Below are positions 9,242-18,900 of a DNA stretch of 64,000 bases, one piece after another. The translations under genes were made by a program, and so were the position numbers. The stretch covers positions 18,972,838 to 19,036,837 of the forward strand of contig NC_081547.1 of assembly GCF_901000735.1 (NCBI RefSeq), read 5' to 3'. The notes under the pieces were generated by a model, which was not told the DNA's origin, ran no database searches, and saw only the letters and a list, made by a program, of their open reading frames with translations. Origin of the DNA: Corylus avellana (lineage: Eukaryota; Streptophyta; Magnoliopsida; Fagales; Betulaceae). Position 1 is the stretch's first letter. Each line of letters starts with the position of its first letter.

Positions 9242-11421
9242 AAGAAAGTGGGCTAAAGAAACCTGAGGAGAACCAAAAAGCAGAGGTCTGAATCTCTGCT
9301 AGATTAACTAATGAGTCCAGATTAGTAAATTCTATTGATTATATGTTTGTGAAAAAGTAACTTTTATGAACAGCAAGCACTTCAAAGAGATGCTCCACCA
9401 AATCCCTTCCTGTTTCTCTTGAATGGACTCGGAATATTTAGTTCTGGTGTGATTGGTGCTCTGTATGCATTGGCTCAAAGGGAAAGGACAGCTACTGACG
9501 CAACAATAGATTCTGTAAGCCACTAATGACCTTCGCAATCAAGCTTTTCTTATAAACTGATAGACTTGGAAACCTTTGAGCATTCTAGACAATCCCTTCT
9601 GAAGGAGCTCTTTTGTTTTCTATCATTACTATCATTTTATTGGCAGAGTATATTTTGGCTGGTTGTTGGATTTTATCCCATATATGCACTGCTTGAATTT
9701 CACAGATGAAGTCCCAACTGAAAGAAAAGGATGTTGCCATTGTTTCGTTGGAGAGAAACTTTGAATCAAAGCTACTGAAAGAACAGGAAGAACGAACCAA
9801 GCAACTGAGAAAGGCAAAGGAGGAGCAGCAGGCCTTATTGAACCAACTAAATTCAGCAAACAGTACAATTACAGGTTTGGGGCAGGAGCTGAAAAGAGAG
9901 AAAAGATTGATTGAGGATCTTAAAGTTCAAATTCAGTGTCTTGAAACCAGCCTTTCAAAGGCTAGGGATGATAAAAAGGAAGTTGAAGAGAATTTGAAGG
10001 AAAAGCTTGATTCAATTGAAGTCTTACAAGAAAGGATCAATTTGCTCATCTTAGAGCTCAAGGATAAAGAAGATAATGTTCGAAGTCTTAGCTCTTCTCT
10101 TGCTGAAAAAGAATTAGAGTTGAACAACTTGAATTTTACCTACAAGCAAACTAAGGATGAACTAGCTAAAGTGCATTCAGAAATCCAAGGATTGGAAGGT
10201 GAATACCTGAAAATTCAAAAGGAACTAGAATCAAAAAATTCTTTGTTGGACGAATTAAACACAAGACTAAGTTCTTTAACTTCTGAGAGAGATGATTCTA
10301 AGTGGAAATTGGATGTGATTCAGGAGGAATTCAATGATCTGAAGTCATCTTCTGAGAAGAAGGCAGCTTTGGATGCTAAGCATTTGGGAGAAAAAGAAGA
10401 GGAACTTCAGCAGCTAAAGCAAAAGCTTGAACTTGCTCTAAATGAAGTGAGTGCAATCCAAGCAATAATTGCTGATTTGACCCAAGAAAGGGGTAATTTG
10501 AAAGAAATGCTAGATATAGAATTGAGCAATGTACAGCATCTAAAACACGAGCTCAAGAGCACTAAGGAAAATCTTGGAAATTCAAGAAAAGAGGTGTCTG
10601 ATCTGACAAGTAAACTGAAGCAGTCTAGAAATCTGTACACAGAGCTTGAAGGTGAGGTCTCTAGGGTTCATGCAGAGTTTTCTCAAGTTAGGGAATCACT
10701 CCAGAGGAAACTTGATGAGGCAACACTAAGTAGTGAAGCACTGGCCAGTGAGCTTACAGCAGTGAAGGAACTTCTGAAGAAAAGAGAGGAGGAGCTGCAA
10801 ATTGTGTCCCATGAAGTAGCATCTGCAGTGGAAAATCGCGATAGCCTACAGAAGGAATTGGTTGGTGTGTATAAAAAGGCAGAAACTGCAGTAAATGATT
10901 TAAGAGAAGAAAAACGGCTAGTTTCTTCTTTAAGCAAAGAAGTACAGGCTTGGGAGAAGCAAATCTTGAAGGACAAGGGGGCCCGGAAATCCCTTGAAAG
11001 AGACCTGGAAGAGGCTACCAAATCACTTGATGAGATGAACCGACATGCTTTGACACTTTCTAGTGATCTAGAGAAGGCAAATTCTAGAATCTATGACCTT
11101 GAGGATGAAAAGGAGGTGCTTTACAAGTCTCTTACTGAGCAAAAGAACGCATCTAAAGAGGCCCGCGAAAACGTGGAAGATGCACATGACCTTGTCATGA
11201 GGCTTGGCAAGGAAAGGGATAGTTTGGAGAAGCGAGCAAAGAAACTTGAGGAGGAATTGGCAGCTGCAAAGGGTGCAATATTGCGGTCAAGGAGTCATAT
11301 TAATTCAACAAAAGCACATGTAAATAATCAGCAAGCACAGCTAGGTGAAGCTGAAGGCAATGCCACTGTTACTGCAAAGAAAAGTGGGAGGAGGAGGAAG
11401 GCTAGTTCCCAAGAATCTTGA
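9242..11421 (+). CDS. MFP1: MFP1, MAR-binding filament-like protein (5' exons not in window)
   Basis: Three exons are visible: 9242-9285 (starts with two bases finishing a split codon), 9374-9514 and 9706-11421 (TGA stop). All have AG/GT borders. The middle exon encodes NPFLFLLNGLGIFSSGVIGAL, the single membrane segment of MFP1. The large last exon adds about 571 residues of almost unbroken heptad-type coiled coil (e.g. LEDEKEVLYKSLTEQKNASK, VEDAHDLVMRLGKERDSLEK) and a basic tail KKSGRRRKASS. Known MFP1 proteins are roughly 700-730 aa, bind DNA and sit on thylakoids/nucleoids with the coiled coil facing the stroma. The visible ATG at 9706 is internal, since the upstream exons join it in frame. 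The transit-peptide exon(s) were not found between 8450 and 9240, where the transposon nest begins. Confidence 0.9.
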
Positions 11422-11792
11422 TTCCCATAATCTTTTCTTCCCACCATGTTCAAATGCTCTTTGTATCCTTAGAAGTGAGTACTATGTATGTACTTTAGGA
11501 GTTTCATTGCCGGGTTTTGTTTCCATTTGTATGTATAGTAGTATCAGGTTCTGGAATGTTTTTGACTGATGGAATATGGTATGAATTTTTCAAATTTTCT
11601 TTATATATCCTTATATTGATCCAAGCATTGCAGGAAGCATTTTGTTTACCTTCTCTGGCTAATTAAAAGAACAAAAAATAAATTAAAAAAAATTCCAAGG
11701 TAAGTGGGATGGCTTTAGATGTAGAAGAAGAAGTGATTTTTCTTTACCTGCCTGCAATTAACTGAGAAGTTGGTAAAATAGCAATTAAAAAG

Positions 11793-11799
11793 AAAAAAA
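11793..11799 (-). terminator. Pol III terminator of tRNA-Arg
   Basis: A run of seven A on the plus strand (T7 on the tRNA strand) lies 23 bp downstream of the tRNA 3' end, the usual RNA polymerase III stop signal. Confidence 0.7.
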
Positions 11800-11822
11800 T
11801 AATAATAATTAACTCAGGCGAG

Positions 11823-11896
11823 CGACCACAGTGGGAGTCGAACCCACGACCTTTTGATCCGAAGTCAAACGCGCTAATCCACTGCGCTATGCGGTC
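11823..11896 (-). tRNA. tRNA-Arg (anticodon UCG)
   Basis: On the minus strand a 74-nt cloverleaf folds: acceptor GACCGCA with TGTGGTC plus discriminator G; D arm; anticodon stem TTTGA/TCAAA with loop CTTCGGA (anticodon TCG, reads CGA); and T arm GTGGG-TTCGACT-CCCAC. The A box (TAGCGCAGTGGATT) and B box (GGTTCGACTCC) are intact. It is intronless, without encoded CCA, as expected for a nuclear gene. Confidence 0.95.
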
Positions 11897-12146
11897 ACCT
11901 GGTGCAATGTATATAGAGTATATTTAAATATCACAAGACCAACAATGATAGGTTGCTATGAAAAAGAAGTCAAAAACAAATTAATGTCCAGTTACCAAAA
12001 ATCATTTCAAGTTTTCTAGTCCTAATCTGTAAGGAAATAGGTGGCTTTCAGGTTTATCCCAAAATTATCCCAACCTCTATTCTAATTTGTTTCACACGTT
12101 AGGGGCGTACTCATGACATATGAGTAATTTGCTCCATCATTTGTTG

Positions 12147-12330
12147 GAGTAATGTCAAGTACCATATTTTTATCATTATAAAATCTTTCTAAAGTTGATG
12201 TGGCTTTTAAAATTATAATTAATTTTAAATGAATTATACTTGAATTTTGATCCAATAGTGATTTTGAAAGCCACATCAGCTTTAAGAGGATTTTAGGAGA
12301 ATAAAAATATGGTACCTAGAATTACTCTAT
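12147..12330. mobile_element. Inverted-repeat MITE
   Basis: Left end TGGAGTAATGTCAAGTACC and the right end read backwards (AGAGTAATTCTAGGTACC) form a terminal inverted repeat of about 65 bp with matching CATATTTTTAT and GATGTGGCTTT blocks. It lies 250 bp upstream of the tRNA on its strand. Non-coding. The superfamily cannot be set because no clear target duplication is seen. Confidence 0.6.
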
Positions 12331-12354
12331 TTGATGGGGTTTGTTATATCAACT

Positions 12355-12610
12355 TTTTTTTTTTTTTTTTTTCAAAAAAAAAAAGTATATTAACAAAATT
12401 AATATATATAATATTAACAAAATTGTATTGTTAATGGTCTCTTTACTCTCTTTCTCGTTTTGTTTCCTTTTTTTAAAATAATAATAATAATAATAATAAT
12501 ATATTAATTATTGGGTTTTCACTCGTTTAAAAAATGGTCCCTATGCTTCAACATTAAAAAATAAAATAAATTCAGTCTGAGGTTTCAAGCTTTAAAAAAA
12601 TCAATCCTAC
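12355..12610. repeat. Low-complexity A/T stretch
   Basis: Poly(T)/poly(A) at about 12354-12383, then an (AAT)n run at about 12477-12500. No coding signal. Confidence 0.6.
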
Positions 12611-12630
12611 TATAATCTTTTTCATTCAAT

Positions 12631-13608
12631 TTATTTTATTTTAAGGAGAAGACATTTTATACTTATTTATTAATAAAAAGATCATGAGCAAAAGCTCTTA
12701 CAAATAGAGTAAAAAACTCTGAAGCAAATCATAGTCGAAGCTACGAGATTACAGAGGTCAAAAATATCAATGAATCAACATCCACTAACCCATGACTAGC
12801 CTTTAGTTTTAACAGCATATCTTTTCCAGACAGACTCAATCCAATGCATATGTAGCTCTTATTCCTCGACCCTGAGAGCAGAAAACCCCTATATCGAAAC
12901 TCATCCTCCTCGACCCAATAATTAGGATACCGTTCACATCCATAACCCAAGGGTATGGACCAAAAGCAAATATCCCACAGATCATCAAGCGGGCAGATCA
13001 AAAGAGAGGACAGAGAGCCTTATTACGAGCAACAAAAACACAAGAAAATAGAAAGAAAAAAAACAGGTAGGTTACAAACAAGAAAAAATTGGAAAAGAAA
13101 TACAAAGGAAAAAAGAGACAAAAGCCAAAAAAACACAAAAACAAAAAGCGATACCAAAAGAAAATAGGCATCAGCGAGGCTGCCGAAAAGCGACGGAAGG
13201 AGACGATGGACATGGACGGAGCCGGAGTGCTAGTGGGAAGAGCGCGAGTCGACGTGGGTCTGGCGGGGGACAGTAGATCCGACTTAGACCACTATGATCC
13301 AAGAGCCAAGCCAGAACTGAAAATTGACTCGACGGATCTAAGCTCAAGGGCAGTAGGAGAGGGGCTAAACCAAAAACGGGGCAAAGGAAGGGAAAAAGGC
13401 AGAAAAGAAAGGGAAAAAACACCGCATAAGGAGCTAGGGAGCATCAGGTAAATAGTTTATCTCATAAGGTGAAGAGGGGGAGAGAAAGCAGCAAAGGATG
13501 AGGGGAGAAGGGGGAGATCAAAGGTTCTCCCCCTCTTCCTGTGCGGCGTTCTCTACTAGGAGAAGAAACCCTAGGAGAGAGGGAAAACTTTAACTTTCTT
13601 TGGGTTAT
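12631..13608 (-). mobile_element. Poly(A)-tailed non-autonomous retroposon, copy A
   Basis: It reads leftward. A 5' GC-rich leader (CCTAGGGTTTC, then CTCCCCCTTCTCCCC) is at the right, and an AT-rich 3' end (CTTTTTATTAATAAATAAG, then an A/AAAT tail) is at the left. Flanks TTTTTCATTCAA occur at 12618-12629 and 13609-13620 and look like a target duplication. The 3' about 300 bp match copy B (13656-13930) and resemble the 3' end of the plus-strand copy at 31668-32489. The lysine-rich open frames here (12955-13451) are by-products of the purine-rich strand. Confidence 0.55.
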
Positions 13609-13655
13609 TTTTTCATTCAAATTGCCAGTAGAGTTTCTACAACGTGAACAAGGTT

Positions 13656-13930
13656 TTTTTTTTAAAGGAAAAACATTTCATACTCATTCATTAATAAAAA
13701 GTCGCGAGCAAGAGTTCTTACAAACAAAGTAAAAAGTTCTGAAGCAAATCATAGCCGAAGCTAAAGTTACAGTCATCAACCAAACATGGCAAACAAAGGC
13801 AACAACATCCGCTAACCCATGACTATTATCAGGTTTAAGTTCAGATCTGCACCAAACAGACACAATCCAATGCATAGGTAATGCTTATTCCTCTGCCCTG
13901 AGGGCAAAGAACCCCATTTTGTTTAGTAGC
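13656..13930 (-). mobile_element. Poly(A)-tailed retroposon, copy B (5'-truncated)
   Basis: About 275 bp that match the 3' part of copy A base by base over most of their length (shared blocks: attaataaaaag, gaagcaaatcatag.cgaagct, taacccatgacta, caatccaatgcata). It ends in a T run on the plus strand, i.e. a poly(A) tail on the minus strand. It stands only about 35-50 bp from copy A. No clear target duplication was found. Confidence 0.55.
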
Positions 13931-14024
13931 CAACCATCACGTGATAATAAAGATACTCTCTACAATTTGTGTTGAATTTTAATTATACCAACTACAAAAT
14001 AGTAATACAAATAAATAAATAAAG

Positions 14025-14395
14025 GTGGATGGGTCTTTACCAGAAGTAGCAATTCGTATTCGTGTATCGAATTTGGATTGTATCGAAGCATATGAGTAAA
14101 ATTATATAAGTTAATCTTAACTCGACTCGTTTAATTAAACGGGTCAAACCTCCAATCCTAATCCTTTAATTTTGTATTAAGTTCGTGTCGAGTTCACGGG
14201 TCATATCAAATTTTTTTTGTCATTTATGTCATATGGCAGATTCAGGTCGTATCGAAACATGTAGATAAGATTGTATAACTCAAACTTAACATGATATATT
14301 TAATTAAACATGTCAGACTTACAAACCTTAACCCTTTAATTTTGTGTTAGGTTTGTATCGAATTTGTGAGTCATGTCAAAAATTGATAGCCCTAA
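14025..14395. repeat. GGGTCA-type dispersed repeat (hAT-like), copy 1
   Basis: Contains 'gcaattcgt', repeated 'taattaaacgggtcaaac' and 'cctttaattttgt.tta.gttcgtgtcga' blocks, ending in 'attgatagcccta'. The same blocks occur at 44027-44266, 46504-46615, 48965-49325 and 55944-56520. The ends resemble the TAGGGGTGGCAA ends of hAT-type MITEs in degraded form. Confidence 0.45.
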
Positions 14396-14569
14396 TCTCC
14401 ACAGCCTTCACGTAGACCCCAACTTCTTTTTTATGTTTTTTTATTTGTTTTTATTTTTTATTTTTAAGTAACAGGATATAATTAGAATTTCATACATTAC
14501 ATGGCAGTTGGTAACTAGGTGGCTTGCTAATATGACAGAAATTTCACCTACAATTTGGTCAAGCACTTG

Positions 14570-15110
14570 ACCGATGAGAAATGCTAGAGGTTAATATATA
14601 TTTTTTATATTTGGCCCATGCTCTCTTGCAATCGACCATTAGATTTGTAGACTTGTGTGGACTCTACATAAGTCAATGGTGGGCCCTACAAATTTAATGG
14701 TTGATTTATTATATTTTTAGAAGAATATGAGCCAAATTTGGAGAACATATTATAGATTAGGTTAAAAGAAATTCCTCCAACCCAGTTGGGAGGAAAACTC
14801 TATCCTATTGAGTATTGACCCCTAGTATTTCTCTTTTTCAAACATATGAAAAAATAGGGGCCAACTTTTGTTTTGGACACAAATTTTCTCCAAATTAGTT
14901 TAGAAGAAATTTCTTTTAAAATACTTTAATAAGTGACAAGTGTCATTCAACATATTTAGATTTCTCAAAAATTAATGTTTGGGTTCATAGATTAATGGTG
15001 GAATGGCAATAAATAACTTTTAAAATATTAAAAAAATATGTGAGAAATGACATTTGACACTTACTAGACTAGTTTAAAGAAAATTTCGCCGAAGTTTGAG
15101 TCATTCAATC
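14570..15110. repeat. Decayed inverted-repeat sequences upstream of SYS1
   Basis: Two adjacent imperfect inverted repeats. About 14572-14800 has 'tatttggcccatgctctct' facing 'aatatgagccaaatttgg'. About 14878-15100 has 'caaattagtttagaagaaattt...aagtgacaagtgtca' facing 'tgacatttgacacttactagactagttt'. Probably old MITEs. No coding signal. Confidence 0.4.
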
Positions 15111-15148
15111 TAATTGAAATAAATTTAACTTTTTCATTTTTTTTTTGT

Positions 15149-15156
15149 TATAAAAG
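15149..15156 (+). promoter_or_regulatory. Candidate TATA box of SYS1
   Basis: TATAAAAG lies about 780 bp before the SYS1 ATG, just upstream of a plausible long 5'UTR that has a CTT microsatellite at about 15362-15382. No other strong TATA was seen nearby. A 5'UTR intron is possible. Confidence 0.35.
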
Positions 15157-15931
15157 AATGGAGAAAAATAATAAAAATAGAAAGAAAGAAAGAAAAAACA
15201 GAGCACCAGCCTGGGCTCTCAGTTTTGAGTACGCAAGGCGCAGCAATTTGGAGTGGTGCGAATATCCAACAAACAAAAACCTCGTGATTCCTTGCGAGAA
15301 AGAAAACTTTCTCTCGCACTCTCTCAACAATCTCATACGGTCAGCTTCTACCTGTCGATCTACTTCTTCTTCTTCTTCTTCTTTTCTCTATTTAGTCTTT
15401 GATCAATTGAATTTTAATCTGGACCTTCCAGCCCTTGCTACAATCATATTCACGCAAATCTGAATTTCACTTCAGTCTCTCAGAAAAACTGGGTCTTGCT
15501 TCAGCAACTGGTTATATTTTCTGGGAAAAACTTTTTGCATTTTGGTTCATTGCAGATCCGAATCCACAAGACATGGGTTTGAATTTGAGTATCAGGAAAG
15601 TAAATAGAGGAGGGGAATTGGGAACACTGAAGGAATCAGATTGATTTGGGTTTTTCGATTTTGTTACTGCAGTATTGGGTTTTCTTTCGAAAGTAGTTTA
15701 GAGTTTAGAGTAGTGGATTTAAGGTAGTTTGAGTCGAAGGATTTGAGAATTGGGTTTGTGATGGGTTAAAAAATTGTTCGAAGTTCAGAAACTATTCGTG
15801 GGTATTATGGATATGGGTTTGATTATTGCGAGGATTTGAGAATTGAGTTTCAGATTCTGTGGAGAAGAATTTTTTTTTGACTTGGAGAATTGGTTGGTGG
15901 GTTTGGGTTGCCTGGAAGAGGTGCTGTAGTC

Positions 15932-18900
15932 ATGTTCTATGGTTCTGTTTCATGGGACCCTTGGCTCATTGTTGCCCAAATTGTTTGCCTTCAATGCTTA
16001 TACTATCTCAGTCTTGGAGTATTCTTGACAATTCTTGTCGGGACTCGCGTGTCTAGGATGAGCCTGGTGTATTTCTTTGATTATGCCACTGCCACTACCT
16101 CTACAGTTACCGGCTGGTCTGTCATTGCTTCGTTTCTGCTCAGCTCGTTTGCAGGGTGAGAATTCCATTTCACTTTTATTTATAATTTCATAACTTAGAT
16201 CCTTTGCTTTTGATGTCTCTGGCATAAATATGAATCTTAGTTTTTATTTCCGTTCAGCACGACATTTCTAAATTTTGAGTAATTAGAAATATTTGTGGAT
16301 TTCTATCTCCTGCTTTTTACTTTCCAACTCCTTAAGTTTGTATGAGGTGTTATGCATGGTATGATGCAGACATGATGTTGTTATTGCCAAACCTTTATTA
16401 ATTGCGATAAACTAAATGATTCCATTTTGGCTAAACTGCTCAATCTAGAACCATATTCTAGTTATTTTTACCCCATAATGTCATCTGCCATAGTATTGCG
16501 CATGTCCTTGTCATCCTTCTACTTATCCTTGTTTGCCTTCAACTGAATCACATTTTACTGGTTCAGAGGTCAGATTTTGTTATCATTTGTGAAATCATGG
16601 AAGTTGGCTTTCTCTTATCTTTTCTTTAGTATTTGTTATGTTTCTAATTGGGCTTGTAACTGCCCAGTTCAACATCCTCACCATGGTATATTAATTTTGG
16701 GAACATGTTTTTCAGTTAATGTGCAGTGGATGTCTTGTTTTTATCATTTAAAAGTATATGGTTAAGCATTCCTCTATTGTATGTATACCAATGACAGCTA
16801 TATTATCTCTTTGTATATTGCACTTTTTAAATTATTTGGGCAATACATCTTGATGTTCCCCTCATTTTATATGATTTATAATGTTCCCCTCATTTAAGAT
16901 GCCAAATATGGTGACAGTGGATTTTCATAATCATCTATTTTTTTACCATCCATCCTTTTTTCATTTCTCATCTTTTCTGTTAATTTTTCTTGCAGTAAAG
17001 CCTTTCTTGTTGACATTGGAAGTTTTTGGTTTCATTCTTTTGAGTTTTACTATTGATGTCATGCTTTTCAAGTTGGTCCATGAACATTCCTTCTGCCTTC
17101 CGTTTATTCTTGCAAAACGCAAGATGTCAAAGCTATCATCAATGATTTTGTTGCCAATTCGGGTTTGTTTTGTTTAAGATTGAACATCCTCAAACTTGAA
17201 GGATGTAGTCATTCTGGTGTTCAGCATGGGCTTGATTTAGTAGTTCTCTCTCCCTCCTGCATGAGTTCCTAATCATTTATGGATTTTTAATTTAGTCTAT
17301 TCTACTAGCCTTCTACTCTAAGTTAGTATGACAAAAAATGCCTACGAGCTGGAGATGCAGGACATAAGCTGTATTGGGCTTAGATACCAATTTGATGTAG
17401 GATATTTAGGAAATTCAGCACTAGATTAGGGTTCTTGATAAGTACTTGAAGGCTTCCTTGATAGTACTCCCGACAGTATCCTTCTTTCCAAAATAGTGAA
17501 CCACCTTCCTGATCTGAAAAACACAACTACCCCACCCGCTCCCTTCTCAGCCCCTCCGGAGTGATGATGAAGCTTTGCCACCCTCTTGCTCCGTATTCTG
17601 ATACCTCCAAAAACCTACCATGGCTATTCATACGTCTTGGGCAATGTGCACTATACGATCCACTCTGAAAGTCCTATAGAAGTCCTGAAGATTGTCTGTT
17701 CTAATCAACTCCTCCTGTCTTTAACAATCAGCCCATGCTCGGCTTGCCCCAGTAAAAACCTCTGTTCCTCTCGGAAAAATGAATACCACTGTTACCAATC
17801 TCAGACAACATTTTAAATAATTTTGCTTCGACATAGAAGTAGCCCAAATAACCCATTGCTAATCAAAAGAAATACGAACCGCAAAATCCTTAATGATAAT
17901 GCTGGGACGTGCCCTCACGCGCCAACTACCAAAGCCTCTTTTGGTATTTTTTCACAGTTGCATTTATTTTTTTTATCTTTTTTTGTTTCAACTTTTGCCT
18001 ATTCTTGAATAGTACGTGTAGCTGATCGATATGTACTGAGAATAACTGTATAGTCTGAATTTTGAACCATATCTTATTTATCAATTTCTTTTCCTACAAG
18101 AGTGAATTGTCCCTCATGTCCTACCTGTTCTCCATTGAGCAATTCGGAGGCTTTCTCCTCATCAAAAGCTTCTAGCTCACCTTTTCATCAAGTTGTATTG
18201 AATCCTCTAGCCTTTTGAGCTCTGCTGCTTACTCTTCTGGCTTTTCGAGCTTTCCTGCATATTGTCTAGACTCATTCACATGCTCTTCTAGCCTTCCAAC
18301 CTTTTGTTGGGGCAGTTTCTCTCTATTAGGCCTTTTCACTTGCTTCCCATGTTGTTTTGGCCTTTTGCATGCATTTTTAGCCATTCAACATTATATCTAG
18401 ACTTGAAAATTGTACAGTCTGTTTGGCAAGATTTTTTAAAACTCTTTCGCATCTCAAACGTTGAAAACTCTTTTTAAATATCAGTTAACCAAACAGATTT
18501 CAGATGTGGCCTCCGCCATTTACACATTTTTCAAAACAAACCACAACTCTTTTGGTAAAAAAAAAAAACACTTCTCACCAATCACTATTCTATAAGTAAA
18601 ACGCTAGACGGTTTTTATTTTATTTTATTTTATTTATTTATTTATTTTTTTAAAGCTAGAGGTTTATTTTTTCAGTTGTGGACGTTCCTTATTATATATT
18701 AAAAAAATCTGGCATGGTAGTCGTCCACCCAGTCGTGGTGGCGGTCACTGCAGTGGCCACTAGGGCCGTTCGACAGCCATGGGGCAGCATCCTTTTTTTT
18801 TTTTTTTTTTTTTTTCCTAAAAAAAGTTTCTTCTTTTATTATGTAGAAATAGTTCTCATTTGTTTTTCAGAGACGTCAGGAATTTTTTTTGTGGACCCCA

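Noticed and set aside
10407..11021. Antisense serine/leucine-rich frames over MFP1
   Set aside because: Shadows of the coiled-coil coding strand.
9706..11421. MFP1 starting at the ATG 9706
   Set aside because: The ATG directly follows an AG acceptor and two upstream exons join in frame with the known membrane segment, so it is an internal methionine.
11823..11896. tRNA as part of an organellar insertion
   Set aside because: No other plastid or mitochondrial sequence surrounds it, and the gene has its own T7 terminator and intact internal boxes, as a nuclear gene would.
12955..13451. Lysine-rich frames that look like nuclear proteins
   Set aside because: They come from a purine-rich strand of the retroposon leader; no splice structure or domain.
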